Assembly: GCF_946479685.1 (NCBI RefSeq)
Contig: NZ_CAMLGS010000021.1
Span: 1 to 43,699 of the forward strand
DNA length: 43,699 nucleotides
From: an uncultured Methylotenera sp.
Lineage (GTDB): Bacteria; Pseudomonadota; Gammaproteobacteria; Burkholderiales; Methylophilaceae
Direction: 5' to 3'
The stretch's first letter is position 1. Each line of letters begins with the position of its first letter. The translations under genes and the position numbers were made by a program. Of the stretch, positions 34,592-43,066 are shown piece after piece. Below the pieces are notes generated by a model, which was not told the origin of the DNA, ran no database searches, and was given only the letters and a program-made list of their open reading frames with translations.

Positions 34592-36697
34592 ATGGCGCAA
34601 TCTCAGTATCTAACAGCAGTGCAATATCATCGTGCGGGTCAATTAGCCGAGGCAGAGTCACTCTACCGGCAGGTGCTCGCCGCACAACCCAAGCAGGCTG
34701 ACGCACACCACATGCTAGGCCTTGTGTATTACCAAACCAACCGCAATGCGCTTGCCGTTGCCCAACTCGAACTTGCCTTAGCCATTAACCCTAAAGAAGT
34801 CGATTACCTAAATCATTACGGGTTAGCATTACGCGCAGCAGGCAATACCGAGGCCAGCATCAAGAGCTTTCAGCAGGCAATTCTGCTGCAGCCAAAAGAT
34901 CTGGACGTGCAGCTTAACCTTGGCAACACATTGCTAGCGGCTGACCGCTTTGAAGAAGCCGCTGGCTACTACCGCCGTGTGCTCAGGGTTAAACCGCGGG
35001 AGGATGATATACGTGCAGCGCTGTGCCACTGCTTATCGTCATTGGGCAATCAAGCCCATGCCCTTGGCAATTTTACGCAGGCGGAGGCCTGCTTTCAGGA
35101 AGCCCTGCAATTTACCCCGCAAGACGCAACGCTACTGTATAACCTAGGCAACGCACAGCGTGAGCTAGGTAAACCGAATGAGGCGGCTAAACAATACCAA
35201 AGAGCGCTTCAGCTCAACCCTAATGATGCCGATACGCATAATAATTTAGGCAACGTGCAGCGTGAGCTAGGCCAGCTGGATTTGGCGGTAACAAGCTATG
35301 AAACCGCGCTTAAACTCAACCCTAAGCTCTACCATGCTAAAGTGCATTTGATACACCAAAAGCAGCATATGTGTGATTGGAACGGTCTGGAACAAGATAT
35401 TCAGCAGATTCGCCAATGGGTGATGCACAAGCCTAGCGCACAGATATCTCCTTTCGCCTTTTTGGCCATGCCTACCACGAGTGCCACAGAACAAAAAATC
35501 TGTGCCAGCAACTGGGCCAATCATCGCTACGCGCAACTGATACAGTTGGGTAAACAACTCAACTTTGCGCCAGCAAGCACACCTAACAAGAAAATTAAAG
35601 TCGGCTATTTATCCGCAGATTTCAGATTGCACCCGCTTGCCTTTCTAATCAGTGAGTTGATAGAGCTGCATGATAAAAACCGCTTTGCGACCTATGCTTT
35701 TTCGTATGGCGTGAATGATAAAACTAGCGCCAGAGCCAGGCTGGAAAAAGCATTTGACCAATTTCACGATATACGCGCACTCTCGGATATAGACGCTGCC
35801 AAAAAGATACATAGTTGCGGCATTGATATTTTGGTGGATTTAACCGGCTTCACTCAAACTAGCCGTACTGGCATTGCCGCGTTGCGCCCTGCCAAAGTTA
35901 ATGTCAACTGGCTAGGCTTTCCCGGCACCATGGGTGAAATTCACCATCACAATGCGCCGAGTACACCACTGTTTGACTACCTATTAACCGACGCATTTAT
36001 CACGCCGGCCGACGCGGCAAGTCACTATGCAGAAAAACTGACGCTATTACCGCACAGCTACCAGCCTAACGACCGCAAACGCCCAATTAGCAAAGCACCT
36101 ACACGTCAGGCATGTCACCTTCCCGATAATGCCTTTGTATTTTGCAGTTTTAATCAATCATTCAAAATCACAGCCGAGATTTTCAGCATCTGGATGCGCC
36201 TATTAACCAAGCTACCCAATAGCGTACTGTGGCTGCTAGACTGCAATAGCTGGGCCAAGCAGAATTTATGGCAGATAGCCAAGCACAGCGGCATTGACGC
36301 GGAGCGCATCATTTTTGCCCCGCGCGTTAATATTGCCGACCACTTGGCGCGCCACATACATGCTGATTTATTTTTAGATACGCAGCCATACAATGCGCAC
36401 ACCACTTGCAGCGATGCGCTCTGGATGGGGTTACCGGTATTAACCTGTGTAGGTGATACCTTTGCCTCACGCGTGGCGGGCAGCCTATTGCAGGCGGCTG
36501 GTTTAAGCCAGCTTATCACTGAGTCATTAGCCGAATATGAGGAGCGTGCGCTACAGCTTGCGCAACAGCCAAGCGAGCTAGCGGCGATTAAAGCAAAACT
36601 GCGAGATGAAAACATGACATCTCAGTTATTTGATACCGCGCAGTTCACGCAATCGCTAGAGCAAGTCTATATAAAAATAATGGCGAATCTTAGCTAA
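34592..36697 (+). CDS. TPR-containing GT41 (SPINDLY/O-GlcNAc transferase-like) glycosyltransferase
   Basis: Probable protein O-glycosyltransferase. About seven TPR repeats fill residues 1-270 (for example AVQYHRAGQLAEAESLYRQV, ADAHHMLGLVYYQTNRNALA, ADTHNNLGNVQRELGQLDLA). The GT41 catalytic region follows from about 325: KIKVGYLSADFRLHPLAFLI with the conserved His, VDLTGFTQTSRTGIAALRPA, VNWLGFPGTMG, VFCSFNQSFKI and FLDTQPYNAHTTCSDALWMG with the nucleotide-sugar site. The 701 residues and order match bacterial OGT-like proteins. The target is unknown; surface structures such as pili or flagellins are plausible because pilU follows, but that is inference. It starts nine bases after mnmC. No signal peptide, so it should be cytoplasmic. 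Confidence 0.93.
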   Translation: MAQSQYLTAVQYHRAGQLAEAESLYRQVLAAQPKQADAHHMLGLVYYQTNRNALAVAQLELALAINPKEVDYLNHYGLALRAAGNTEASIKSFQQAILLQPKDLDVQLNLGNTLLAADRFEEAAGYYRRVLRVKPREDDIRAALCHCLSSLGNQAHALGNFTQAEACFQEALQFTPQDATLLYNLGNAQRELGKPNEAAKQYQRALQLNPNDADTHNNLGNVQRELGQLDLAVTSYETALKLNPKLYHAKVHLIHQKQHMCDWNGLEQDIQQIRQWVMHKPSAQISPFAFLAMPTTSATEQKICASNWANHRYAQLIQLGKQLNFAPASTPNKKIKVGYLSADFRLHPLAFLISELIELHDKNRFATYAFSYGVNDKTSARARLEKAFDQFHDIRALSDIDAAKKIHSCGIDILVDLTGFTQTSRTGIAALRPAKVNVNWLGFPGTMGEIHHHNAPSTPLFDYLLTDAFITPADAASHYAEKLTLLPHSYQPNDRKRPISKAPTRQACHLPDNAFVFCSFNQSFKITAEIFSIWMRLLTKLPNSVLWLLDCNSWAKQNLWQIAKHSGIDAERIIFAPRVNIADHLARHIHADLFLDTQPYNAHTTCSDALWMGLPVLTCVGDTFASRVAGSLLQAAGLSQLITESLAEYEERALQLAQQPSELAAIKAKLRDENMTSQLFDTAQFTQSLEQVYIKIMANLS

Positions 36698-36727
36698 GGG
36701 CTTGCATCATTCGCACTGCCCATAACT

Positions 36728-36762
36728 AATGACTTCAATGAAAATTATGCTAAAGTCATTGA
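36728..36762. promoter_or_regulatory. Inverted repeats upstream of pilU
   Basis: AATGACTT (36728-36735) / AAGTCATT (36753-36760), and the overlapping TCAATGA (36735-36741) / TCATTGA (36756-36762), flank a 17-bp centre with a TATGCT -10-like element (36747-36752). A GTGCA-CA-TGCAC palindrome follows at 36764-36775. This may be an operator overlapping the pilU promoter; the regulator is unknown. Confidence 0.4.
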
Positions 36763-36822
36763 TGTGCACATGCACTCAATTATAAAAAACAAAACACATT
36801 TGAGAAGGTTCAGGACACCATC

Positions 36823-37926
36823 ATGGCTGCAATTGACATCACCCCTGTATTGAAATTTATGCTGGACAAAGGTGGTTCAGATTTATTTTTTAGCTCAGGC
36901 ACCAGTATCCATATCGAGGTTGAAGGGGAAACCACCCCCATCAACGCTCAAATCATGCAACCTGGCATGATTAAAGAAATTGCTTACTCACTGATGAGTG
37001 CAGACCAGATCAAAGAGTTTGAAACCACCTTGGAATGTAACTTTGCATTAGGTAAAAAAGATATTGGCCGCTTCCGCGTGAATGTATTTAGACAGCGCGG
37101 TGAGGTAGGCATGGTGATTCGACATATTAAAACGGATATCCCTTCATTAGAGAGCTTAGGCTTGCCGCCGGTACTTAAAGATTTAATCTCACGTAAACGC
37201 GGACTGATTCTGGTCGTAGGGGCAACCGGCTCAGGAAAATCAACAACCCTAGCCTCCATGATTGATTACCGCAATGAAACCAGTAATGGCCACATCCTTA
37301 CGCTAGAAGACCCGATTGAGTTTATTCACCCGCATAAAAAATCTGTGGTAGACCAGCGTGAAATCGGCATCGACACACTGTCATTCGAAAACGGCCTTAA
37401 AAACGCCATGCGTCAGGCACCAGACGTGATTCTGATTGGTGAAGTGCGTGATATGGATGGCATGAAGAACGCGCTGGCCTATGCGGAAACAGGCCACTTA
37501 TGTTTAGCGACACTGCATGCCAACAACGCAAACCAAGCCTTAGAACGTATTATTTCATTCTTCCCTGAGGACGGCAGAAACGGCCTACTACTGGGCATCT
37601 CGATGAACCTGGTGACCATCATCTCGCAGCGTTTAATTCCTGGCGTACAAAGTAAACGCGTTGCCGCTACTGAAGTGATGATTAACACCCCCTACATGAG
37701 CGAGCTGATACAGAAACAGAAGATGGGGGAAATCAAAGAAATCATGGCCGAGAATACCGATATCGGCATGCATACCTTTGACCAATCACTATTCAAGCTA
37801 TTCTCTAACGGCAAGATTGACGAGGAAAATGCCTTGTCTTACGCTGACTCCCGCAATGATCTATCGTTAAAAATCCGCTTCTCGGCAGAAGGCACACGCA
37901 ATGGCGCTAGCAGCCTAGGTCTCTAG
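36823..37926 (+). CDS. pilU: Type IV pilus retraction accessory ATPase PilU
   Basis: Hexameric PilT-like secretion ATPase that assists pilus retraction and twitching. The opening GGSDLFFSSGTSIHIEVEG is PilU-like. Walker A is GATGSGKST (133-141), the Asp-box EDPIEFIHPHKKS (near 162-175), Walker B DVILIGEVRD (201-210) and the His-box HLCLATLHANNANQALE (225-241). The 367 residues are the PilU size (about 370-380). GAAGG lies ahead of the ATG. pilT, its usual neighbour, is not adjacent, so it must be elsewhere. A long perfect hairpin ends the gene. Confidence 0.93.
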   Translation: MAAIDITPVLKFMLDKGGSDLFFSSGTSIHIEVEGETTPINAQIMQPGMIKEIAYSLMSADQIKEFETTLECNFALGKKDIGRFRVNVFRQRGEVGMVIRHIKTDIPSLESLGLPPVLKDLISRKRGLILVVGATGSGKSTTLASMIDYRNETSNGHILTLEDPIEFIHPHKKSVVDQREIGIDTLSFENGLKNAMRQAPDVILIGEVRDMDGMKNALAYAETGHLCLATLHANNANQALERIISFFPEDGRNGLLLGISMNLVTIISQRLIPGVQSKRVAATEVMINTPYMSELIQKQKMGEIKEIMAENTDIGMHTFDQSLFKLFSNGKIDEENALSYADSRNDLSLKIRFSAEGTRNGASSLGL

Positions 37927-37937
37927 CTAGTAACCAA

Positions 37938-37975
37938 CATAGACGTAACGCCTGCCGACCGGCGTTACGTCTATG
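37938..37975. terminator. 15-bp perfect hairpin terminator after pilU
   Basis: CATAGACGTAACGCC (37938-37952) and GGCGTTACGTCTATG (37961-37975) form an uninterrupted 15-bp stem with loop TGCCGACC, 11 bp after the pilU stop. It is followed by GTTTATAA, only a weak T-tract. It lies between the convergent pilU and Cache-CheW genes, so it may act on both. Confidence 0.8.
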
Positions 37976-37986
37976 GTTTATAACTC

Positions 37987-38056
37987 CACTAATTTATTGG
38001 GCTTAACTTATTTCGCTTAACTTATTGCGCCCGGTTTATTGCATCTAGTTTATTGT
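37987..38056. repeat. 14-bp period repeat carrying repeated stop codons, 3' end of Cache-CheW gene
   Basis: Five degenerate units begin at 37987, 38001, 38015, 38029 and 38043, consensus close to GCTTAATTTATTGC. On the minus strand each contains CAATAA or close to it, placing TAA at 38052-38050, 38038-38036, 38024-38022, 38010-38008 and 37996-37994. Because 14 is not a multiple of three, these stops cover all three frames. The first is the true stop of the gene. Confidence 0.85.
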
Positions 38057-40590
38057 TGCTTCACTGGGTCAAACGGATTCGTCAGCATTCTTAATAAGAA
38101 ATCTACATCTACACACTGAATAAACAGATTGCCATCGTTGGCTTTAATAATCCATTTAATCAGATTCCCCCGTTTGTCGTTTGCCAGTGGTGTCGTGCTA
38201 ATTTGGCTTTGACTAAACTGCGCAACAGAATGTAGCGCACCTACCAGCAAGCCCACCTTATGCTCACCGCACATAATCACAATCACCTGGCTGTTACTAT
38301 CCACTACTGCAGGCACACCACTCAATAGGTAGCTCAGGTCATACACCCAAACATAATGCGAGCCTTTAACTTCACTCTGCACGGAAACTACCCCTACCCG
38401 CTCAGAACGACTGCCGATAGATACTGACGAAATTTCAGATGCAGGCAATGCCTCTAAAACAATTTCAGCCTCCAGCGCGAACAGGATTTCATCCACAAAG
38501 AAGGTGGCAAACTCAGGGTCTGATGACTGTGTCAGCGAGCTATGAATAATTGAGGCAGAATCATTACCTGAACTAAAATGATTGCGTACCTCACCAAATG
38601 CGTCATAAACCACGGCAATCACGTCTTCTTTATAGCCGTCAGACACTTTAAACTCGCGGTAACCGTTAGACACGCTACAACCCAAGATACAATAATGTCC
38701 ATCACGAATCACAATACGCGATGCGCTCTTGCCATTGGGCATACTCAGTAAATCCGGGTCAATATCCAAGATAGAACCCACCGGACGACTAGGGTCGGTG
38801 CTGGAAATAATTTTAGCTTGCCTATCAATATAAAAAGCCTTGATAGAATCGCTTTCGGCAATGCCACCACGCAGCATGGCATTAAATTCTGGCGTAGCAT
38901 CAAACACAATGCCAATACCACCTACAACATCTGTGCCATCCGGCGCCATAATAGCGGCATGGTAAATATAGGTAGGCTTATCGCTGTAAAGTGAGCTAGC
39001 CTCAAATGGTGAAACATAGTATTGCTGCTCATTATATAAAGACAGCACACCATCTAGAGTGGCCTCATCAACAGTCGTACCGATGATAGAGCCTTTTTCA
39101 TCAATAGGATTGGTGCTGGCGATAATCGCGCCTTGTTTATCATAAACAAAAATACGCGTATATACGGTATATAACTGGTTGATGTAATTCAGTATCTCGG
39201 TAATGCGCGACACGCTCGCTGCATCCACCTTGCCAGAAGACAACGCCAATCTAAGCTCCGGTGTCACCGCCCACCAGCGGCAGTCATCAGAACGCTCATA
39301 CAAGTTACGGTCTAATAAATCCACCAGCAGATGTGATAAAAACTCAGAGTCTTGTAACCTGGAGGCCAGCACAGTTTCATAGAGGTCGTTAATTGATTGC
39401 GCAAATAGCTCATTACTGCGCGTACCGGTCTCACTAATTTGATCCAGGATAGTTTTCAGTTTAAATAATTCGCCAGTCTGGCCAACTGTCATGACCTGAC
39501 CATTCCATACCACGCGGCGAATGGTAGAGGCGGCTGTCATCACCTCATACAGTGGCGGACAGAAAGACTGCGCGTGCGAGAGCAAACCTCTAGCTACTTT
39601 GGCATCCAGCGATTTCAAGGCACTGGTTTCCTGACCGGTAAATGCAATATCCACCGGTGTCATCACCTGCCCTTGCCAGCCTTTTGGGCCCATATAGCCT
39701 TGGTAACCATTGGCCTTAAAGGTAGCCACTAAATATTCACGCCCGCCATAAATCATCAAGCTGGACTTAGCATCATGATTCACCGGCACCACCGCACCTA
39801 CCGGCACCCATCGCGCATCACTGGTTTCAATCACTTGATGATGCTGATCTAACAGCAACATCACAGAGCGCATGCTAGGGTCGCGATGCGAGTGGAAAAT
39901 GCCAGCCATCTCTTCTACAAAATTAAAACACAGGCATAAAATACCAATCACTGCGCCAGTTTCCGGGTGCAGCATACGTTTGGAGTAAATCAGCGCCTTA
40001 TCTTTGTTGGGACGTAAATCCGTATGGCGATACGTTTCTACATAATCTTCTGAGTTGAGTGTTTCATGGATTAGAGGGTCTAAGCTGCCCTCTATTGGCG
40101 TTTCCTGATTAATCTGCACCAAAACGTTGCCGGAAACATCAAGCAGGATAATTTCGTCATACACCGTATATTTGCTGCGATACGCACGCAAACGTAAGCG
40201 TATATCATCCACGCTGCCACCCATACCCGCCACAAAGCTGCATAGCTCGCGGTCAGTGGCCAAAAAGCCTACATCCGCAGTACGCTCAAACAGGTTACGT
40301 ACCAAAATATCAATTACATACTTAGCCTTAGTGCCTATCTCGTTAAACACCGTGGCTACTTTCTCCTGCACCAAGCTAAGTACCAGCTCTTTTTCCAGCC
40401 GATTAAAGCCGGCGCGGGTTGCCGCCATCGTTGGCAGTATGCTCTTAGCTTCCACCGGGCAATTCATTTTTGCGGATGACTCAATGATTCTCCACATTAA
40501 ATTTAACTCATGTAACGACTGCTCACAACGCACTACGTCGCGCATAAATGGCAGGTAATTATCGATTTGAAACGAAGAAATCTGATTCAT
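38050..40590 (-). CDS. Soluble double-Cache sensor with C-terminal CheW domain
   Basis: The 846-residue chemotaxis coupling protein has no transmembrane segment. Two related sensory modules are visible: 93-310, opening DILVRNLFERTADVGFLATD, and 423-640, opening VDLLDRNLYERSDDCRWWAV. Each has Cache/PAS-like strands (YTVYDEIILLDVSGNVLVQI; YTVYTRIFVYDKQGAIIAST). The C-terminal domain (about 697-835) is CheW-like: VVSVQSEVKGSHYVWVYDLSYLL and IVIMCGEHKVGLLVGALHSV. It therefore could link cytoplasmic signals directly to a CheA kinase array. The N-terminal 90 residues are helical. A sigma-54 element lies upstream, and the gene is divergent from a GGDEF-EAL gene. The ligand is unknown. Whether it docks with CheA is inferred from the CheW domain. 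Confidence 0.85.
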   Translation of the reverse strand: MNQISSFQIDNYLPFMRDVVRCEQSLHELNLMWRIIESSAKMNCPVEAKSILPTMAATRAGFNRLEKELVLSLVQEKVATVFNEIGTKAKYVIDILVRNLFERTADVGFLATDRELCSFVAGMGGSVDDIRLRLRAYRSKYTVYDEIILLDVSGNVLVQINQETPIEGSLDPLIHETLNSEDYVETYRHTDLRPNKDKALIYSKRMLHPETGAVIGILCLCFNFVEEMAGIFHSHRDPSMRSVMLLLDQHHQVIETSDARWVPVGAVVPVNHDAKSSLMIYGGREYLVATFKANGYQGYMGPKGWQGQVMTPVDIAFTGQETSALKSLDAKVARGLLSHAQSFCPPLYEVMTAASTIRRVVWNGQVMTVGQTGELFKLKTILDQISETGTRSNELFAQSINDLYETVLASRLQDSEFLSHLLVDLLDRNLYERSDDCRWWAVTPELRLALSSGKVDAASVSRITEILNYINQLYTVYTRIFVYDKQGAIIASTNPIDEKGSIIGTTVDEATLDGVLSLYNEQQYYVSPFEASSLYSDKPTYIYHAAIMAPDGTDVVGGIGIVFDATPEFNAMLRGGIAESDSIKAFYIDRQAKIISSTDPSRPVGSILDIDPDLLSMPNGKSASRIVIRDGHYCILGCSVSNGYREFKVSDGYKEDVIAVVYDAFGEVRNHFSSGNDSASIIHSSLTQSSDPEFATFFVDEILFALEAEIVLEALPASEISSVSIGSRSERVGVVSVQSEVKGSHYVWVYDLSYLLSGVPAVVDSNSQVIVIMCGEHKVGLLVGALHSVAQFSQSQISTTPLANDKRGNLIKWIIKANDGNLFIQCVDVDFLLRMLTNPFDPVKQQ

Positions 40591-40648
40591 TATTTACTCA
40601 CATCATTATGATATTTATTTTATGCACCGTTGCATGTTTACCCATCAA

Positions 40649-40665
40649 GCAAAATACAAGCCAAC
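40649..40665 (-). promoter_or_regulatory. Sigma-54 (RpoN) promoter for Cache-CheW gene
   Basis: On the minus strand TGGCTTGTATTTTGCT (40663-40648) matches TGGCACG-N4-TTGCW at TGGC, G7 and TTGCT, with GG (40662-40661) and GC (40650-40649) separated by ten bases. A start near 40637 would give a leader of about 47 nt before the ATG at 40590. Confidence 0.65.
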
Positions 40666-40883
40666 CAGGAACAGCCGTCTATCGGCATTGAATATCTATA
40701 TAGATTTAAACCACTTACTAGATTGAGGCTCAAACTAACGGTGGTGCAACGCGCAATGCTGCGCACTAAATGAGTGCATCAAAATGTGGATGCTTAATTA
40801 ATCAACGATCAACAATTGCAATACCGCGTTTTAAAAAGCGGAGTTTGCATGATGATGCATCAAAGCTAGCGTCTAATATAAGA

Positions 40884-40899
40884 TGGCATAGTTAATGCT
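40884..40899 (+). promoter_or_regulatory. Possible sigma-54 promoter for GGDEF-EAL gene
   Basis: TGGCATAGTTAATGCT matches the sigma-54 consensus at TGGCA and TGCT, with GG (40885-40886) and GC (40897-40898) ten bases apart; the first T of TTGC is A. Predicted start near 40910. Weaker than the other two sites in the window. Confidence 0.4.
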
Positions 40900-40939
40900 T
40901 AATAAGACAAGGGACTAACTTTGGTATAACAAAAACCTA

Positions 40940-43066
40940 ATGAAACTAGCTTCATCACAACATCAACCTGGGGCATCGATGGTCGCATTTAAGAACGATA
41001 AGCACATGCATGATGCACTCATGCATAATCTGGAGGGGATGTTGTACTGCTGTTTGTATGATAAAGACTGGACCATGGTGTTTGTCAGTAATGGTTGCAA
41101 AGAGCTGACTGGTTATGCCCCTGACGACCTGCTACATAACAAGTATATTTCCTACGAAGCTGTAACCTTTATAGAAGATAGAACGATGGTGCGTGACACT
41201 ATCGAAAAAGCATTGACCGAAGGTAATCGCTACGAAGTGGAATACCGCATCAATCATGCCGACGGCAGTGTGATTTGGGTATTGGAACGCGGCAACCCAA
41301 TTTATAACGATGCCGGCGTAGTCATCGCCTTGGAAGGTTATATCCAGAATATCGCCAAGCGCAAAGGCATTGAACAGTCACTATTAGCCGCAGAACTTAA
41401 ATACCGCTCTATTTTTGAAAATACACTAGAGGGCATCTTCCAGACCACGGCTGATGGTCATTATCTAATTGTTAATCAGTCACTGGCGCGTATGTATGGC
41501 TACAACTCGCCAGATGAGCTTATTCATGCATTCAATAATATACAAGAGCAGCTTTATGTAAAACCGGGGCGCCGTGAAGAATTTGTACAGTTGCTGAAAG
41601 ATAACGACAGCGTAGAGAAATTTGAGTCATTGGTTTACCGCAAAGATAAAAGCACCATCTGGATCTCGGAAAATGCCCGTGTGGTCAATGACGAGTTCGG
41701 CAACATACTCTATTACGAAGGTACGGTGGAAAATATCACTGCCCGCAAGAGTTATGAAGAAAAACTAGAGTATCAGGCAACGCATGACAGCCTCACCGGC
41801 TTACCTAACCGTAATATGCTCAACGACAGGTTGCAGCTGTGCATCAGTTATGCCAATCGCTATAAAAACAAAATGGCGGTTGCCTTTCTGGATTTAGACC
41901 AATTCAAACTGATTAACGATAGTATGGGGCATGAAGTCGGTGATCAATTACTGGTCATTATGGCTAAAAGGTTATCCAGTGCCGTTCGTGAGATCGACAC
42001 CGTAGTCAGACTGGGCGGCGATGAGTTTGTGATCCTGCTCACCAATATAGACGACACCAATGATATTTTCCAGAGCATGCAGCGCATACTGGAGGCGGTA
42101 GCTGTACCGCTCACAATTAACCAGATGGATTATCTGGTCACCTGTAGTATTGGCGTCAGCATTTACCCGGATGATGGCTTGGATGCTAATTTATTACTGC
42201 GTAATGCCGATACCGCCATGTATAAGGCTAAAAAAGCCGGCAGAAATAACTTCCAGATATACACACAGGCGCTTAATGCCGCCTTAACCGAACGTGTCAC
42301 CCTGGAGTACAACCTACGGCAAGCCATTGAATTAGAAGAGTTTATATTGCACTACCAACCAAAAGTTGATTTTGCAACGGGTAAAATATGCGGCGCTGAG
42401 GCTTTGATTCGATGGCAGCCTGAAGGCCAAAGCCTCATTTCTCCCCTAAAGTTTATTACCATTGCGGAAGAAACCGGTCTCATTGAAACGATAGGCGAAT
42501 GGGTGCTCGCTACCGCTTGCTATAAAGCCAAAGCCTTGCAGCAGAGAACTGGCCAATATGTACCAATCGCAGTCAATGTATCCCCCAGACAATTCAGACA
42601 ATCCAACCTAGCTAACACCATCAAGAAAATCCTTGCAGTTACACAGCTAGACCCCAGCTACCTAGAGCTTGAAATTACCGAGAACACCCTGATTGATGAC
42701 TCATCCAAGTTTATTGAGACTTTGCACTCACTGAAAAAATTGGGCGTAAAACTGGCGATTGATGACTTTGGTACCGGTTACTCCAGCTTGGCGTATTTAA
42801 AAGACTTTCCGATTGATAGACTGAAAATCGACAAAGTGTTTGTCAGCAGCATTGAAGAAGACCCTACTAACAAAGCCATCTTAAAAGCCATAGTGGTATT
42901 AGGCCAAAGCTTGGGCATAGAAGTGATTGCAGAAGGCGTAGAAACCCAGTACCAGTATGATTACCTCAAATCTATAGGCTGCGACCAATTACAGGGCTAC
43001 TATTACAGCAAACCGCTACCAGAACAGCAGTTTGAACAGTTTTTACTAGCGCACACAGAAGACTAA
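40940..43066 (+). CDS. PAS-PAS-GGDEF-EAL cyclic-di-GMP turnover protein
   Basis: The 708-residue cytoplasmic protein has two PAS/PAC modules (about 25-145 and 150-272), a GGDEF domain (about 273-440) and an EAL domain (about 455-705). The diguanylate cyclase site is intact, RLGGDEFVILL (GGDEF 359-363), with a product-inhibition I-site R350-x-x-D353 five residues before it. The phosphodiesterase site is also intact: GAEALIRW (EAL 487-489), ITENTLIDD and DDFGTGYSSLAYLKDFPIDRLKID. Both activities are possible, with PAS input choosing between them. The start codon is uncertain: the ATG at 40940 lacks a ribosome site, while ATG at 40979 has GGGG nearby. It overlaps the convergent transporter gene by four bases. 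Confidence 0.94.
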   Translation: MKLASSQHQPGASMVAFKNDKHMHDALMHNLEGMLYCCLYDKDWTMVFVSNGCKELTGYAPDDLLHNKYISYEAVTFIEDRTMVRDTIEKALTEGNRYEVEYRINHADGSVIWVLERGNPIYNDAGVVIALEGYIQNIAKRKGIEQSLLAAELKYRSIFENTLEGIFQTTADGHYLIVNQSLARMYGYNSPDELIHAFNNIQEQLYVKPGRREEFVQLLKDNDSVEKFESLVYRKDKSTIWISENARVVNDEFGNILYYEGTVENITARKSYEEKLEYQATHDSLTGLPNRNMLNDRLQLCISYANRYKNKMAVAFLDLDQFKLINDSMGHEVGDQLLVIMAKRLSSAVREIDTVVRLGGDEFVILLTNIDDTNDIFQSMQRILEAVAVPLTINQMDYLVTCSIGVSIYPDDGLDANLLLRNADTAMYKAKKAGRNNFQIYTQALNAALTERVTLEYNLRQAIELEEFILHYQPKVDFATGKICGAEALIRWQPEGQSLISPLKFITIAEETGLIETIGEWVLATACYKAKALQQRTGQYVPIAVNVSPRQFRQSNLANTIKKILAVTQLDPSYLELEITENTLIDDSSKFIETLHSLKKLGVKLAIDDFGTGYSSLAYLKDFPIDRLKIDKVFVSSIEEDPTNKAILKAIVVLGQSLGIEVIAEGVETQYQYDYLKSIGCDQLQGYYYSKPLPEQQFEQFLLAHTED

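Larger units (their letters stand above)
40591..40939. other. 349-bp divergent intergenic region between Cache-CheW and GGDEF-EAL genes
   Basis: No gene is evident. It holds sigma-54-like sites for both directions (40649-40665 and 40884-40899), a small hairpin GCGCA (40751-40755) / TGCGC (40760-40764), and the perfect palindrome TGATGCATCA (40853-40862), which may be a regulator site. Its length would suit upstream activator binding, which RpoN-dependent promoters need. Confidence 0.6.

Noticed and set aside
36154..36615. 153-codon minus-strand open frame opposite the GT41 gene.
   Set aside because: Antisense shadow of a well-supported enzyme with catalytic motifs on the plus strand.
37987..38056. 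Possible CRISPR-like repeat array.
   Set aside because: The units are 14 bp, degenerate and directly adjacent with no spacers; no cas genes nearby.
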